From contig NZ_BMES01000002.1 of assembly GCF_014636935.1 (NCBI RefSeq), positions 1,159,421-1,223,420 on the forward strand: 64,000 nucleotides of DNA. The letters are read 5' to 3'. Below are positions 7,256 to 15,346 of this stretch, piece by piece (position 1 is the stretch's first letter; each line of letters opens with the position of its first letter). The notes beneath the pieces are model-generated. The model did no database searches. It was not told where the DNA came from and was given only the letters and a program-made list of their open reading frames with translations. The translations under genes were made by a program, and so were the position numbers. Source of the stretch: Alsobacter metallidurans. GTDB lineage: Bacteria; Pseudomonadota; Alphaproteobacteria; Rhizobiales; Beijerinckiaceae.

Positions 7256-9751
7256 TCAGCTGCGCACCAGCGGCACCTTGGGAACCGTGCGCACGGGCTT
7301 GCCGCCCTCGGTCGGGCCGCCGCCGGATGAGTCCGAACCACCCGGGTCCTTCTTGGCCTTGGGCTTGGGCGAGGTCTTGCGCGGCGAGGACGCCCGCTTG
7401 GCGCGCACCTTGGTGGCTTCCTCGACGTCCTTTTCAGGCTTGGGCGTCACCGGTCCGGCCGGAAAGTCGAAGCCGAGCTCCTTCTTGCCGTCCTTCTCGA
7501 CCACGCTGACCCGAACCGCGCCGCCGTCCTTCAGGCGGCCGAACAGCACCTCGTCGGCGAGCGGTGTCTTGATGGTGGTCTGGATCAGACGGGCCATCGG
7601 GCGTGCGCCCATGGTCTCGTCATAGCCGCGCTCCACCAGCCACTCGCGGGCCTCGTCGGTGAGCTCGATCGTGACGTTGCGGTCGGCGAGCTGCGCCTCT
7701 AGCTGCATCACGAACTTGTCCACCACCTTGGAGACGACCTCCTTCGGCAGCTGGCCGAACGAGATGATCGAATCGAGGCGGTTGCGAAATTCCGGAGCGA
7801 ACAGACGGTTGATCGCCTCGTTATCGCCGCTGTCGCGCTTGGACTGGGTGAAGCCGAATACCGGCTTGGCCAGCTCCGCCGCGCCCGCATTGGTGGTCAT
7901 GATCAGGATCACGTTGCGGAAGTCGACCGACTTGCCGTTGTGATCCGTCAGCTTCCCGTGGTCCATGATCTGCAGGAGGATGTTGAACAGGTCCGGATGG
8001 GCCTTCTCGATCTCGTCCAGCAGCAGCACGCAATGCGGATGCTGGTCGACGCCGTCGGTCAGCAAACCGCCCTGGTCGAAGCCCACATACCCGGGTGGCG
8101 CGCCGATCAGGCGGCTCACGGTGTGGCGCTCCATGTATTCCGACATGTCGAAGCGGATGATCTCGACGCCCAGGCTCTTGGCGAGCTGGCGCGCAACCTC
8201 GGTCTTGCCGACGCCCGTGGGGCCGGCGAACAGGTAGTTGCCGATCGGCTTCTCGGGATCGCGCAGGCCGGCCCGCGACAGCTTGATCGCGGAGGTCAGC
8301 GCCGTGATGGCGGCGTCCTGGCCGTAGACGACGCGCTTCAGCGTCTCGTCCAGCGCCTTCAGCACCTCGGCGTCGTCCTTGGAGACCGTCTTGGGCGGGA
8401 TCCGCGCCATGGTGGCGATGGCCGCCTCAATCTCCTTGATGCCGATCTGCTTCTTGCGCTTGGCCTCCGGCAGCAGCATCTGCGACGCGCCGGTCTCGTC
8501 GAGCACGTCGATCGCCTTGTCGGGCAGCTTGCGATCGTGGATGTAGCGAGCCGAAAGCTCCACCGCAGCCTTGATGGCCTCGTTGGTGTAGCGGATGTGG
8601 TGGAAGTCCTCGTAGTAGGGCTTGAGGCCCTTCAGGATCTCGATCGCATCCGGCACCGACGGCTCGTTCACGTCGATCTTCTGGAAGCGGCGCACCAGGG
8701 CGCGGTCCTTTTCGAAGTACTGGCGGTATTCCTTGTAGGTGGTCGAGCCGATGCAGCGCAGGGTGCCTTGCGCCAGCGCCGGCTTCAGCAGGTTGGAGGC
8801 GTCCATTGCGCCGCCCGAGGTCGCGCCCGCGCCGATCACCGTGTGAATCTCGTCAATGAACAGGATCGCCTTCGGGTGGTTCTCGATCTCCTTCATCACC
8901 TGCTTGAGGCGCTCTTCGAAGTCGCCGCGATAGCGGGTGCCGGCGAGCAGCGTGCCCATGTCGAGCGCAAACACGGTGGCGTCCGCCAGCACATCCGGCA
9001 CCTCGTGGGTGATGATCTTGCGGGCGAGGCCTTCCGCGATGGCGGTTTTGCCGACGCCGGGGTCGCCCACCAGCAGCGGGTTGTTCTTCTGGCGGCGGCA
9101 CAGCACCTGGATGGTGCGCTGCACCTCGGACTCGCGCCCGATCAGAGGATCGATGCGGCCTTCCTTGGCGCGCTTGTTGAGGTTGACGCAGTAGGCTTCC
9201 AGCGCCTCTCCCTTCTTTTTCGGGCCGGCGCCGCTCTCCTCTCCGCCGCCGGGGGAGCGCTCGGACTGCTCCTCCTCGGCCCCCCGCGGGGACCGGGTCT
9301 CGGACATGCCCGCGCGCTTGGCGATGCCGTGCGAGATGTAGTTCACGGCGTCGTAGCGCGTCATGTCCTGCTCCTGCAGGAAATACGCGGCATGGCTCTC
9401 GCGTTCGGCGAAGATCGCCACGAGCACGTTCGCGCCGGTCACCTCCTCGCGGCCGGAAGACTGGACGTGGATCACGGCGCGCTGAATCACGCGCTGAAAG
9501 CCCGCGGTGGGCTTGGAGTCGTCGCTGCCGTCGGTGATCAGGTTGCCGAGCTCGGCGTCGACATATTCGGTGAGGTTGCGGCGCAGAGCCTCGATGTCGA
9601 CGTTGCAGGCGCGCATCACCGCGGCGGCGTCCTGGTCGTCAACCAGGGCCAGGAGAAGGTGCTCGAGGGTCGCGTATTCGTGGCGCCGCTCATTGGCCAG
9701 CGCCAGGGCCCGGTGGAGCGCTTGTTCGAGATTGCGAGAGAAGGACGGCAT
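7256..9751 (-). CDS. clpA: ATP-dependent Clp protease ATP-binding subunit ClpA
   Basis: AAA+ unfoldase that feeds substrates to ClpP. 831 residues: N-domain with two Clp-N repeats (about 1-145), first AAA module with Walker A GDPGVGKT near residue 235, second AAA module with Walker A GPTGVGKT near 510, and the C-terminal D2-small domain ending near KELGFDF. After that a lysine/proline/serine-rich tail of about 60 residues extends beyond the E. coli protein (758 residues). It sits 14 bases downstream of clpS on the same strand, so adaptor and unfoldase are made together. No ClpP gene is in the window. Confidence 0.97.
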   Translation of the reverse strand: MPSFSRNLEQALHRALALANERRHEYATLEHLLLALVDDQDAAAVMRACNVDIEALRRNLTEYVDAELGNLITDGSDDSKPTAGFQRVIQRAVIHVQSSGREEVTGANVLVAIFAERESHAAYFLQEQDMTRYDAVNYISHGIAKRAGMSETRSPRGAEEEQSERSPGGGEESGAGPKKKGEALEAYCVNLNKRAKEGRIDPLIGRESEVQRTIQVLCRRQKNNPLLVGDPGVGKTAIAEGLARKIITHEVPDVLADATVFALDMGTLLAGTRYRGDFEERLKQVMKEIENHPKAILFIDEIHTVIGAGATSGGAMDASNLLKPALAQGTLRCIGSTTYKEYRQYFEKDRALVRRFQKIDVNEPSVPDAIEILKGLKPYYEDFHHIRYTNEAIKAAVELSARYIHDRKLPDKAIDVLDETGASQMLLPEAKRKKQIGIKEIEAAIATMARIPPKTVSKDDAEVLKALDETLKRVVYGQDAAITALTSAIKLSRAGLRDPEKPIGNYLFAGPTGVGKTEVARQLAKSLGVEIIRFDMSEYMERHTVSRLIGAPPGYVGFDQGGLLTDGVDQHPHCVLLLDEIEKAHPDLFNILLQIMDHGKLTDHNGKSVDFRNVILIMTTNAGAAELAKPVFGFTQSKRDSGDNEAINRLFAPEFRNRLDSIISFGQLPKEVVSKVVDKFVMQLEAQLADRNVTIELTDEAREWLVERGYDETMGARPMARLIQTTIKTPLADEVLFGRLKDGGAVRVSVVEKDGKKELGFDFPAGPVTPKPEKDVEEATKVRAKRASSPRKTSPKPKAKKDPGGSDSSGGGPTEGGKPVRTVPKVPLVRS

Positions 9752-9765
9752 CGGGCCTCAGCCTT

Positions 9766-10209
9766 TCACTTCTTTTCCATCACGCATTGCAGAGGATGCT
9801 GGTGCTTTCGCGCGAAGTCCATCACGAGCGTGACTTTGGTCTCCGCTACCTCGTAGGTGAAAACGCCACACTCCCCCACGCCGTTCTGGTGGACATGGAG
9901 CATGATGCGGGTGGCTTCATCCGCATCCTTGTTGAAGAACCGCTGGAGCACGAGAACAACGAACTCCATCGGCGTGTAGTCGTCGTTGAGCAGCAGGACG
10001 CGGTACAAATTCGGACGTTTGGTGCGCGTCCGCGTCTGCGTGATCACGGCGGTGCCGGACCCGCCGTCGCCGGGCCGACCCGTTCCGCGCCGTCGCTCGG
10101 CCGCCCGCAACGGGTCCGTGCGGATGAGGCCCGAAGCGATGTGCCTGCCCCTGAGCAGCGCGCGCTTGATGCGGAGAACCATGTCGGGAAGGATCAGTTT
10201 GAGGTCCAT
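9766..10209 (-). CDS. clpS: ATP-dependent Clp protease adaptor ClpS
   Basis: Adaptor that delivers N-degron substrates to ClpA. The ClpS core occupies the C-terminal ~85 residues: [20 protein letters not shown], which carries the [10 protein letters not shown] signature of the substrate-binding site, then [20 protein letters not shown], and the end KHQHPLQC. With the start at 10209 the protein is 147 residues and has a longer N-terminal extension than E. coli ClpS; a second ATG at 10182 is possible, and neither has an obvious Shine-Dalgarno site. It is directly upstream of clpA. Confidence 0.94.
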   Translation of the reverse strand: MDLKLILPDMVLRIKRALLRGRHIASGLIRTDPLRAAERRRGTGRPGDGGSGTAVITQTRTRTKRPNLYRVLLLNDDYTPMEFVVLVLQRFFNKDADEATRIMLHVHQNGVGECGVFTYEVAETKVTLVMDFARKHQHPLQCVMEKK

Positions 10210-10319
10210 CGCAGGGTGGCGGTCTTTCCGGAAAGGCGTGCTCGCCCCCGGCGGCTGCCGCGGGCGGCGACCGCAGCCCAACACGGGACCGCACGGCCGG
10301 TTCCGTTAATCTAGTCCTC

Positions 10320-10371
10320 CCGATAGCGCTTCGCCAGACCACACTTGCGCCAACCGAAAGGGCGCTATCGC
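10320..10371. repeat. Inverted repeat upstream of clpS
   Basis: Nine-base arms CGATAGCGC (10321-10329) and GCGCTATCG (10362-10370) are exact reverse complements, separated by 32 bases. They lie about 110 bases upstream of the clpS start and between the clpS gene and the phasin terminator. They could be a regulator site for clpSA or a chance stem; no -35/-10 pair was convincing nearby. Confidence 0.4.
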
Positions 10372-10418
10372 CGCAGCCGCTTTCGCAGCCCAGCCCTGCG
10401 CGCGAAACTGGCCCCAAT

Positions 10419-10447
10419 AAAAAAGGCCCGGGTTTCCCCGGGCCTTT
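10419..10447 (-). terminator. Rho-independent terminator of the phasin gene
   Basis: Read on the minus strand, the arms AAAGGCCCGGG and CCCGGGCCTTT form a strong GC stem with a four-base loop, followed by a run of six T and TATT. It lies about 30 bases after the phasin stop codon in the correct orientation. Confidence 0.85.
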
Positions 10448-10476
10448 CGTCGTCCATCGCGTGGATGGGCGAAAAC

Positions 10477-10815
10477 TTACTTGGCGGTGGCGGTCGCCTT
10501 GGCGAACATGCCCTCGTACGGCTTCACCGTCTCCTTGGCGAGGTTGGAGTAGAGGTCGCCGACCTTGGTCGCGTAGGCGACGAAGCCCTCGTAGGCCGAC
10601 TTCACGTACTCGCTCTGGATCTCGAAAGCCTTGTCGAGGGTCTTCACGGCGACCAGCTTCTCGGCGACGGCCGAAACGCTCTCGAAGGACTTCTTGGAAA
10701 ATTCAGCCGTCTCGGCGGCGATCGCCTGCACGCCCTTGGAGGTCGCGCCGAAGCTCTTGAGAGCGACGTCGACGTTGTCCTTGCCGAGCTTCTGCATATC
10801 GAACTGAGTAGCCAT
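10477..10815 (-). CDS. Phasin family protein (PHA granule-associated)
   Basis: 112-residue, mostly helical, phasin-2-type protein. Family features include the N-terminal FDMQKLGKDNVDVALKSF, the amphipathic helices KGVQAIAAETAEFSKKSFE and AFEIQSEYVKSAYEGFVA, and a C-terminal Ala/Lys-rich tail. Phasins coat polyhydroxyalkanoate granules. The start at 10815 has AGGGGTG upstream. The gene has its own promoter (10893-10922) containing two TGCA-rich operator-like repeats, and its own strong terminator, so it is a monocistronic unit. PHA synthase and the regulator PhaR are not in the window. Confidence 0.88.
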   Translation of the reverse strand: MATQFDMQKLGKDNVDVALKSFGATSKGVQAIAAETAEFSKKSFESVSAVAEKLVAVKTLDKAFEIQSEYVKSAYEGFVAYATKVGDLYSNLAKETVKPYEGMFAKATATAK

Positions 10816-10892
10816 GGTGCACCCCTGTGTTTGCGCCGATGCGCGGGACCCTGGGCTGGCCATCACTCAACGCCGCCAAACCCGATGGCCCC

Positions 10893-10922
10893 GTTTTAGC
10901 TGCATTGCACAACGAATGTCAA
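10893..10922 (-). promoter_or_regulatory. Sigma-70-type promoter of the phasin gene
   Basis: On the minus strand a perfect -35 TTGACA (10917-10922) is followed after 18 bases by -10 TAAAAC (10893-10898), about 78 bases upstream of the phasin ATG. The spacer contains one of two operator-like repeats, which would let a repressor block RNA polymerase directly. Confidence 0.72.
10899..10910. promoter_or_regulatory. Operator-like repeat 1 (candidate PhaR site)
   Basis: GCTGCATTGCAC, between the -10 and -35 of the phasin promoter. It matches its partner at 10930-10941 in 11 of 12 positions. PhaR repressors of PHA-accumulating alphaproteobacteria are known to bind CTGC/GCAG, TGC-rich sequences at phasin promoters; assignment to PhaR is inference. 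Confidence 0.55.
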
Positions 10923-10929
10923 TGATTAT

Positions 10930-10941
10930 GCTGCAGTGCAC
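10930..10941. promoter_or_regulatory. Operator-like repeat 2 (candidate PhaR site)
   Basis: GCTGCAGTGCAC, seven bases upstream of the phasin -35. Its start lies 31 bases from that of repeat 1, close to three helical turns, so both sites face the same side of the DNA. It contains the palindrome CTGCAG. Confidence 0.55.
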
Positions 10942-10975
10942 CATTCACCCTTGGTCTATCCCCCAGGTTGCGTTC

Positions 10976-10991
10976 TTAACCAGCGCGTAAC
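10976..10991 (+). promoter_or_regulatory. CtrA-like box upstream of the carboxypeptidase gene
   Basis: TTAA, seven bases, GTAAC: one mismatch from the alphaproteobacterial CtrA consensus TTAA-N7-TTAAC. It lies about 109 bases upstream of the carboxypeptidase ATG, a usual distance for CtrA promoters. The match could be chance. Confidence 0.35.
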
Positions 10992-11099
10992 CCCAACTCG
11001 GTAGCGTCCATCCCTGTGCCGAGAATGCGACAGTGGGCCCCCTCGCCCCAGCATTCCCGGTCCGGCTCGTGTCGTGGAGCCGTCACAGGGGATGTGGGT

Positions 11100-12773
11100 A
11101 TGGGTATGCGTCAGGGTTTGTTCGCGAAGCGGTTCGGCGCCTTTGCGTCGATCGTCGTGACGGCTTCGGCTATCGCCGTCATCGCCTCCCCGGCCGAGGC
11201 GCGGCGGCGGCATCACGGCGGCGGGGGCGGTTACAGCCCGCCTTATGCCGACATGGTGGTCGACGCCAAGACTGGCCGCACCTTGCACGCCGTCAACGAG
11301 GACGCGCTGCGTCACCCGGCGTCCGTCACCAAGGTGATGACGCTGTTTCTTTTGTTCGAGCAGCTCGAGAAGGGCCGCTACCAGCTCGACTCCGAGCTGA
11401 AGGTCAGCGCCCACGCGGCCGCCCAGGCCCCCTCCAAGCTCGGCCTGCGCCCCGGTTCGACCATCGAGGTCGAGGACGCCATCAAGGCGCTCGTTACCAA
11501 GTCGGCCAACGACGTGGCCGCCACGGTGGCGGAGAACATCGCCGGCTCCGAATCCGAATTCGCCGAGATGATGACCCGCAAGGCGCGCCAGCTCGGCATG
11601 AGCCGCACCGTGTACCGCAACGCGTCAGGCCTGCCCAACCCCGGCCAGGTCACCACCGCGCGCGACCTCGTCACGCTCGGCCGCGCCCTGCAGGACCGTT
11701 TCCCGAAATACTACCGCTATTTTTCGACGCCGGTGTTCGCCTACAAGGGCGGCTACCACCGCAACCACAACCACCTCCTCGGCCGCGTCGAGGGCATGGA
11801 CGGAATCAAGACCGGCTACACCCGGGCTTCCGGCTTCAACCTGCTGACTTCCGTGCGCACCGACAACCGCCACGTGGTGGCGGTGGTGCTGGGCGGCCGC
11901 TCGGCCGGCGCCCGCGACGCCAAGATGGTGTCGCTGCTCGACGACAACATCGACCGCGCCTATGCGGGCGTCCGCACTGCGCCGCCGGCGACCGAAGTCG
12001 CGGCCGCCGTGCCGACCCCCGAGGCGCGGCGCGAGGCGCTAGCCGCCCGCGAGACCATGGCGGCGCGCGAAGCCAAGGACGCGCGCGACGCCAAGGAAAG
12101 CCGCGAGATCGACGTTGCGGCCGTAAAGGAGATCGTCAAGGAAGCTCCGAAGGTTCGGGTCGCCTCCGCGGACGAAAGCATTCCGATGACCACGGCGGCG
12201 CTCACCCCCGCCCGGCCGCTCGCCCGTTCGACGGACGGCATGAGGCCGAGCGCGGACGTTCCGGTCGTGCACCTGACCGAATCCACTCCGGCGCCCCGCC
12301 GCATGGCCGACGCCTCGGCCGCCAGGCCGGTCGTCGCATCCGCGATCGGGGCCTCCACGACCACGCCGTCCAGCGGCATGCGCTGGGTAGTCGGGGCTGC
12401 GCCCGTCACCCGCGCCGAACCCGAGACCAAGCTCGCCCGCCTTGAACCCCGGTTGGACGTAAAGGCCGACGCCCGCCCCGAGCCGAAGGCGGAAACCCGG
12501 GTCGAGAAAACAGCCGCCGCGCGCCCGGCTGCCGGCGGCTGGATCATCCAGCTCGGCGCCACCGACGACGAGGACAAGGCCAAGGACATCCTGGCCCGCG
12601 CCAAGGCGGCCGATCGTGCACTGTCAAAGGCGTCGCCCTTCACCGAGAAGGTGCAGAAGGCCGGCTCGACGCTCTACCGGGCTCGCTTCTCGGGCTTTGA
12701 CGAAGACGACGCCCAGACCGCCTGCAAGCAGCTCAAGCGCAGCGGCTTCTCGTGCTTCGCGGTGAAAGGCTGA
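11100..12773 (+). CDS. D-alanyl-D-alanine carboxypeptidase (peptidase S11) with C-terminal SPOR domain
   Basis: Penicillin-binding peptidoglycan hydrolase/carboxypeptidase of 557 residues. Signal peptide at about 10-34 (cleavage after EA), then the S11 catalytic domain with all three active-site motifs: SVTK (75-78), SAN in KSANDVAAT, and KTG in GIKTGYTRASG. After about residue 290 comes a long low-complexity linker rich in Ala, Arg, Glu and Lys, and the last ~80 residues form a SPOR domain beginning at WIIQLGATDDE, which binds denuded peptidoglycan at division sites. This suggests a septum-targeted enzyme. The start at 11100 has AGGGG eight bases upstream. A CtrA-like box precedes it. Confidence 0.93.
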   Translation: MGMRQGLFAKRFGAFASIVVTASAIAVIASPAEARRRHHGGGGGYSPPYADMVVDAKTGRTLHAVNEDALRHPASVTKVMTLFLLFEQLEKGRYQLDSELKVSAHAAAQAPSKLGLRPGSTIEVEDAIKALVTKSANDVAATVAENIAGSESEFAEMMTRKARQLGMSRTVYRNASGLPNPGQVTTARDLVTLGRALQDRFPKYYRYFSTPVFAYKGGYHRNHNHLLGRVEGMDGIKTGYTRASGFNLLTSVRTDNRHVVAVVLGGRSAGARDAKMVSLLDDNIDRAYAGVRTAPPATEVAAAVPTPEARREALAARETMAAREAKDARDAKESREIDVAAVKEIVKEAPKVRVASADESIPMTTAALTPARPLARSTDGMRPSADVPVVHLTESTPAPRRMADASAARPVVASAIGASTTTPSSGMRWVVGAAPVTRAEPETKLARLEPRLDVKADARPEPKAETRVEKTAAARPAAGGWIIQLGATDDEDKAKDILARAKAADRALSKASPFTEKVQKAGSTLYRARFSGFDEDDAQTACKQLKRSGFSCFAVKG

Positions 12774-12939
12774 CGCACCGAACTGGGGGCGGCGATCCGC
12801 CCTCTGGAGAATCTAAAGCGGCCAAAGGCCGAGAGACGCCGCGCAAAGCGGCGCGATCGAAACAGAGAGCAAAGCCCGGGCGTGTATTGGCCCGGTTCGA
12901 ACGGAAGACAGCCGAAACCACCGGAACGCGCGTGGAGTA

Positions 12940-13656
12940 TCAGCGATGCCGGTTCAACAAAACGTCCTTGGCCTGATTTACCCTGGTGGCGAGATACGTC
13001 GAGCCCCCCTGGTCGGGATGCAGTTTCTTCATCAGGTCTCGGTGCGCGCGGCGGATGTCCGCCTCCCCGGCGCCCGGCTGAAGGCCAAGGATCTCGTAGG
13101 CCTCTTGCTCGGACGGCATGCCCGCGCGACGGCCTCCATCGCCGCCCGGCCGCGCGTCCGCGTCGTCCTGCGTTGCCTGACGCCGTCCGGGAAACCGGCG
13201 GTCAAGATACGCATCGAGGAGCCGTGATCCATCCGGATCCCCGGCCAGGCACAGTTGCGCCAATTCGGCGAGCTGCGTCTCGTCCAGCTCGTCGAGGCGG
13301 CGCCCTTCCAGCGGGCCCGCCAGCACCCGGCCGTTCAGCGCCCCGGTGTCATGGTCGAGTTCCATCTCGAGCAGCGCCGACCTGACGCGCGACTGCCCGC
13401 CCGGCGTCGGCTGGGTGCGTTGCGCCCATGCGGGGAGCGCGAAGCCCTTGAGGCCGAGCAGCCAGGCGCCGCCGCCCGCGATCACCATCGCGACTTCAAT
13501 CTGCCCGCGCATCAGTACGAACGCCGCGAGCCCGAGGCAGGCCACGCCGCCGGCCTTGCGGAAGATCTTGGCGAGCGCTTGCGGGCTGGCGGTGGCGTAG
13601 TTGTGGCCGACATACCAGAGGATGAACAGGACGGCGCCGCCGATCAGGAGTGCCAC
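12940..13656 (-). CDS. Membrane-anchored J-domain (DnaJ-like) protein
   Basis: 238 residues. Hydrophobic helices at about 2-17 and 33-68 anchor the N-terminus; a middle region (about 90-160) has the repeated small motif RRLDELDETQLAELAQLC seen in alphaproteobacterial homologues; the C-terminal ~60 residues are a J domain, with EAYEILGLQPGAGEADIRRA and the HPD tripeptide in KKLHPDQGG. J domains stimulate DnaK ATPase; here the partner would act at the inner membrane. It follows the VWA gene after only five bases, so the two are very likely one operon. Specific function unknown. Confidence 0.88.
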   Translation of the reverse strand: MALLIGGAVLFILWYVGHNYATASPQALAKIFRKAGGVACLGLAAFVLMRGQIEVAMVIAGGGAWLLGLKGFALPAWAQRTQPTPGGQSRVRSALLEMELDHDTGALNGRVLAGPLEGRRLDELDETQLAELAQLCLAGDPDGSRLLDAYLDRRFPGRRQATQDDADARPGGDGGRRAGMPSEQEAYEILGLQPGAGEADIRRAHRDLMKKLHPDQGGSTYLATRVNQAKDVLLNRHR

Positions 13657-13661
13657 GCCGG

Positions 13662-14390
13662 TTACCTCATCTGCCCAAGCAGGCGCTGCGCGCCCGCTTC
13701 GCGCTTCGCCAGATCCTCCAGCGCCACCCTGCCCCCGGCCGCATAAGCGGCGGCTGCGCGCAGCAGCGCAGCGAGCTCGGTCGGAGCCGACGCGTCAAAG
13801 CGCGCATAGGCGCCGCCGGTCAGCCGGGCGATGTCCTGGAAGGCGCGAGCCGCGGCGGGGTCGCTCCCCTCGTGAAACATGAAAGCCTTGACGCCCAGCA
13901 GGCCGATCTCGCCCGCGACCGCGCAGAGGTCGTCCAGGCGTTCCTCCATGGCGTCGCCCACATAGACAAGCGCGTGGACGGCCGCCTCCCGCGTCTCCCC
14001 GCGCACATGCTCCAGCACTCGACCGATCTGGGTATGGCCGCCGCGGCAATTGATGGACCGCATCAGCCCGGTCAGGCTGCGCGGATCGGCGACGAAACGG
14101 GAGGCGCGACATTCCGAGAAGCCGCGAAAATAGACGAGCTGCACGTCAAGCCCGCCAACGCGCGCCGCCTCGTCGAACATGCCGCCCTGCAACGCGCAGG
14201 CGAGATCCCAGGTTGGCTGCCGGCTCATGGTGGCGTCGAGCGCGAACACCAGCCGGCCGCGCTTGCCGTCGCGGCGCGGCGCGAGCGAGCGGGCGTCCTG
14301 CAGGAAGCTGTCGATGTCGCGCGAGGGCGACGACGCGATCGCGCTCCCGCCCGAACGTGTCACCCCACCCTTGTTACCGCCTGAGTTCAT
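13662..14390 (-). CDS. VWA-domain protein
   Basis: 242 residues without signal peptide or membrane helix. The segment LVFALDATMSRQPTWD (about 47-62) resembles a von Willebrand A domain metal site, but in the form DATMS rather than the canonical DxSxS, as in TerF/CoxE-like cytoplasmic VWA proteins. Later HALVYVGDAMEE supplies the second acidic site. The first 25 residues are Gly/Ser-rich and probably disordered. It is the upstream gene of a pair with the membrane J-protein (five-base gap), suggesting a chaperone/metal-ion protein couple. I do not know a characterised homologue. Confidence 0.8.
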   Translation of the reverse strand: MNSGGNKGGVTRSGGSAIASSPSRDIDSFLQDARSLAPRRDGKRGRLVFALDATMSRQPTWDLACALQGGMFDEAARVGGLDVQLVYFRGFSECRASRFVADPRSLTGLMRSINCRGGHTQIGRVLEHVRGETREAAVHALVYVGDAMEERLDDLCAVAGEIGLLGVKAFMFHEGSDPAAARAFQDIARLTGGAYARFDASAPTELAALLRAAAAYAAGGRVALEDLAKREAGAQRLLGQMR

Positions 14391-14467
14391 GCCGATTCCC
14401 TGCCGCTCTTTAGATTGGCGGGCCGGGACCGGAATGCAACGGGGACTACCCGAGACCTGATGGCGAC

Positions 14468-14749
14468 CTAATGGCCCTTTTGCATCTCGAAGCGGGCGTG
14501 CCCGCCCATGCGCACCTCGGTGTTGCCGAAGCGCAGCGTGGCGGGGCGGCCGGTCATGAGCGGCGCAGGCGCGGGCTCAACTTCCTGGTAGGGCTGCGGT
14601 CGCTTGTCGAACACGTTGGAACAGGAGCCGGACCGCATCTTCACACCCGGCGCGACCTCGGTCACCGCGCAGGAGCGATCCATGGCGGCCGCGACCCCAC
14701 AGGTCGCGAGCCCGCCTACAGCTCCAGCCATGACCACGAACAATCGCAT
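14468..14749 (-). CDS. Small secreted protein, function unknown
   Basis: 93 residues. Signal peptide LFVVMAGAVGGLATCGVAAA, then a mature part of about 73 residues with two cysteines (RSCAV, GSCSN) likely forming a disulfide. Start at 14749 follows a GGGGGG run. The mature part has no recognisable fold. It lies between the VWA gene and DUF1489 on the same strand. Confidence 0.65.
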   Translation of the reverse strand: MRLFVVMAGAVGGLATCGVAAAMDRSCAVTEVAPGVKMRSGSCSNVFDKRPQPYQEVEPAPAPLMTGRPATLRFGNTEVRMGGHARFEMQKGH

Positions 14750-14844
14750 GTAGCGCCCCCCGATGCGTCGGGGAGAGGGAGCACGGCAACTGAGGAGATT
14801 CTGTGACGCAACCCTGGGCTCGGCCATGGAGGCGGCGCTCGGTG

Positions 14845-15282
14845 TCACAGCAGCCCCAGCTCGGCGAGTTCCCGCCGCAGCGTCTCCGGCAAGGTCATGA
14901 GGTCCGCCCCGAAGGAGCCGAGGTCGCGCGGCGCCGACTTGGGCTCCAGATAGCGCCAGCCTTGGAACGGGCGGCAGGGACGCGGGTCAACCGGCGTCAC
15001 CACGGGCTCGAGAACGAGGTGGCAGCGCCCGATTCCGTCCGCGTCCTTGAACGGCCGGATGTCCTGCAGCGGCTGCCGGCAGGCAATCTGGCCCTTGATC
15101 ACCCAGAACAACGAGCCGCCGTCCAGGATCTCGGCGACCCGCTTGGGGACCATGCGGGTGGTGTGCTTCTGCTCGTGCGGCCGGTGGAGGCGGCGCGACA
15201 GGGCGGCGTTCTCCTCGATCCAGCCTTCGAGATCAGCGATCGAGTCGCAGCCGACGCAGAGCTTGAGAAGGTGCAGTGCCAT
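14845..15282 (-). CDS. DUF1489 family protein
   Basis: 145-residue conserved alphaproteobacterial protein (DUF1489). Characteristic segments are LHLLKLCVGCDSIADLEGW at the start, HTTRMVPKR and the WRYLEPKSAPRDL part near the end. No signal peptide or membrane segment, so cytoplasmic. Function unknown. It lies 64 bases downstream of mccA and may be at the tail of the mcc operon. Confidence 0.85.
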   Translation of the reverse strand: MALHLLKLCVGCDSIADLEGWIEENAALSRRLHRPHEQKHTTRMVPKRVAEILDGGSLFWVIKGQIACRQPLQDIRPFKDADGIGRCHLVLEPVVTPVDPRPCRPFQGWRYLEPKSAPRDLGSFGADLMTLPETLRRELAELGLL

Positions 15283-15346
15283 GCCGCTGTGGTAGCGCGG
15301 CTCGCGCCGCCCGCCAACGCGGCGTTGCGGCGCGTTGTGGACAACC

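Noticed and set aside
7940-9856. 638-codon open frame opposite clpA
   Set aside because: Its His/Val/Leu/Arg-rich translation is the GC-rich shadow of clpA; no ribosome site or family motif.
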